From an uncultured Gemmiger sp. (lineage in GTDB: Bacteria > Bacillota > Clostridia > Oscillospirales > Ruminococcaceae), in the NCBI GenBank assembly GCA_944382835.1, contig CALWNP010000006.1, positions 1 through 64,000 of the forward strand: DNA of 64,000 nt. Direction: 5' to 3'. A program made the translations under genes and the position numbers. Positions within the stretch are counted from its first letter, which is position 1. The number at the start of each line of letters is the position of its first letter. Under the pieces are notes generated by a model, which did not search any database, had not been told where the DNA came from, and was given only the letters and a program-made list of their open reading frames with translations. Below are positions 63,784-64,000 of this stretch, piece by piece.

Positions 63784-64000
63784 CAGGCAAGATTCAGTCG
63801 TTTGGTGATGAAAAACTGGGTCACGGCCCACAGGATGGCATCCCAGATTACAGAGGCCAACAGCAGGGCAACGGCCACGAGGTAGGTCGCAACAGAGGTG
63901 TTCATGTATTTCAGGGATTGGGCCAGCTGCAAGACCAGATCGGTATTGCTGCTCAGGGCAAAACCAAACAGAACCAGCAGCAGAACGCTGAGAATCTGCA
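63784..64000 (-). CDS. Membrane protein, partial (N-terminus outside window)
   Basis: C-terminal 72 codons reach the window edge. Hydrophobic segments ILSVLLLVLFGFALSSN and VATYLVAVALLLASVIWDAI, then a short basic tail FFITKRLNLA. Too little to name. It reads toward the zinc-ribbon gene with a 17-bp gap, so they may be one operon. Confidence 0.7.

Overview
The window looks like chromosomal DNA of an anaerobic, endospore-forming Firmicute. The high GC content, the gene families and the protein sequences suggest a gut Oscillospiraceae/Ruminococcaceae relative. This placement is inference from gene content: hrcA-grpE-dnaK-dnaJ under a CIRCE operator, spoVT, spoVAC-D-E, spoIIP, dipicolinate synthase dpaAB, ftsZ next to a DivIVA-like gene, and YfhO. 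Most of the window is densely packed housekeeping and sporulation genes with short gaps and many intrinsic terminators.

Layout. 1-5063 (minus): heat-shock operon hrcA-grpE-dnaK-dnaJ with a sigma-A promoter and a perfect CIRCE. 5134-12800: spoVT, a Nudix hydrolase, a nucleotidyltransferase, a patatin-like lipase, a divergent PtsI-like protein, rsmE, prmA and a GNAT acetyltransferase. 12838-25627: a sporulation-rich stretch with spoVAC-spoVAD-spoVAE, rpsT, spoIIP, asnS-mutY, two tandem M23-fold proteins that lack zinc ligands, dpaA-dpaB and a murA copy. 25775-30348: ftsZ, a DivIVA-like coiled-coil protein and a polytopic membrane protein. 30373-34286 (minus): an operon of leucine-rich-repeat protein, VWA/DUF2201-like protein and MoxR-type AAA ATPase. 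34449-44837: MATE transporter, cysteine desulfurase and IscU-type scaffold, glnS, tsaD, polA, dus, yfbR. 44923-57240: yfhO-tex, an HPr-like protein without the phosphorylatable histidine, asnA, a heterodimeric ABC exporter and a ClpC-type unfoldase.

57316-62853 is a compact 5.5-kb integrative element inserted exactly at the 3' end of a tRNA-Thr(UGU) gene. It is bounded by 46-bp direct repeats (att core). It carries a tyrosine integrase with an internal helix-turn-helix-like insertion, a ribbon-helix-helix/zeta-kinase toxin-antitoxin pair with several operator-like copies in a divergent promoter region, three small phage-like ORFs, an array of six iteron-like repeats, a truncated BRO-N antirepressor fragment, and matching 20-bp arm-type repeats near both ends. 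No structural, packaging or conjugation genes are visible, so it resembles a satellite or a decayed prophage/integrative element. The last kilobase (62927-64000) returns to host genes: a lipoprotein, a zinc-ribbon protein and a partial membrane protein.

Points most worth following up are the tRNA-Thr element with its repeat array and TA control region, the paired zinc-less M23 proteins in a sporulation context, and two PTS-like proteins (EI-like and HPr-like) that have each lost canonical phosphotransfer features.
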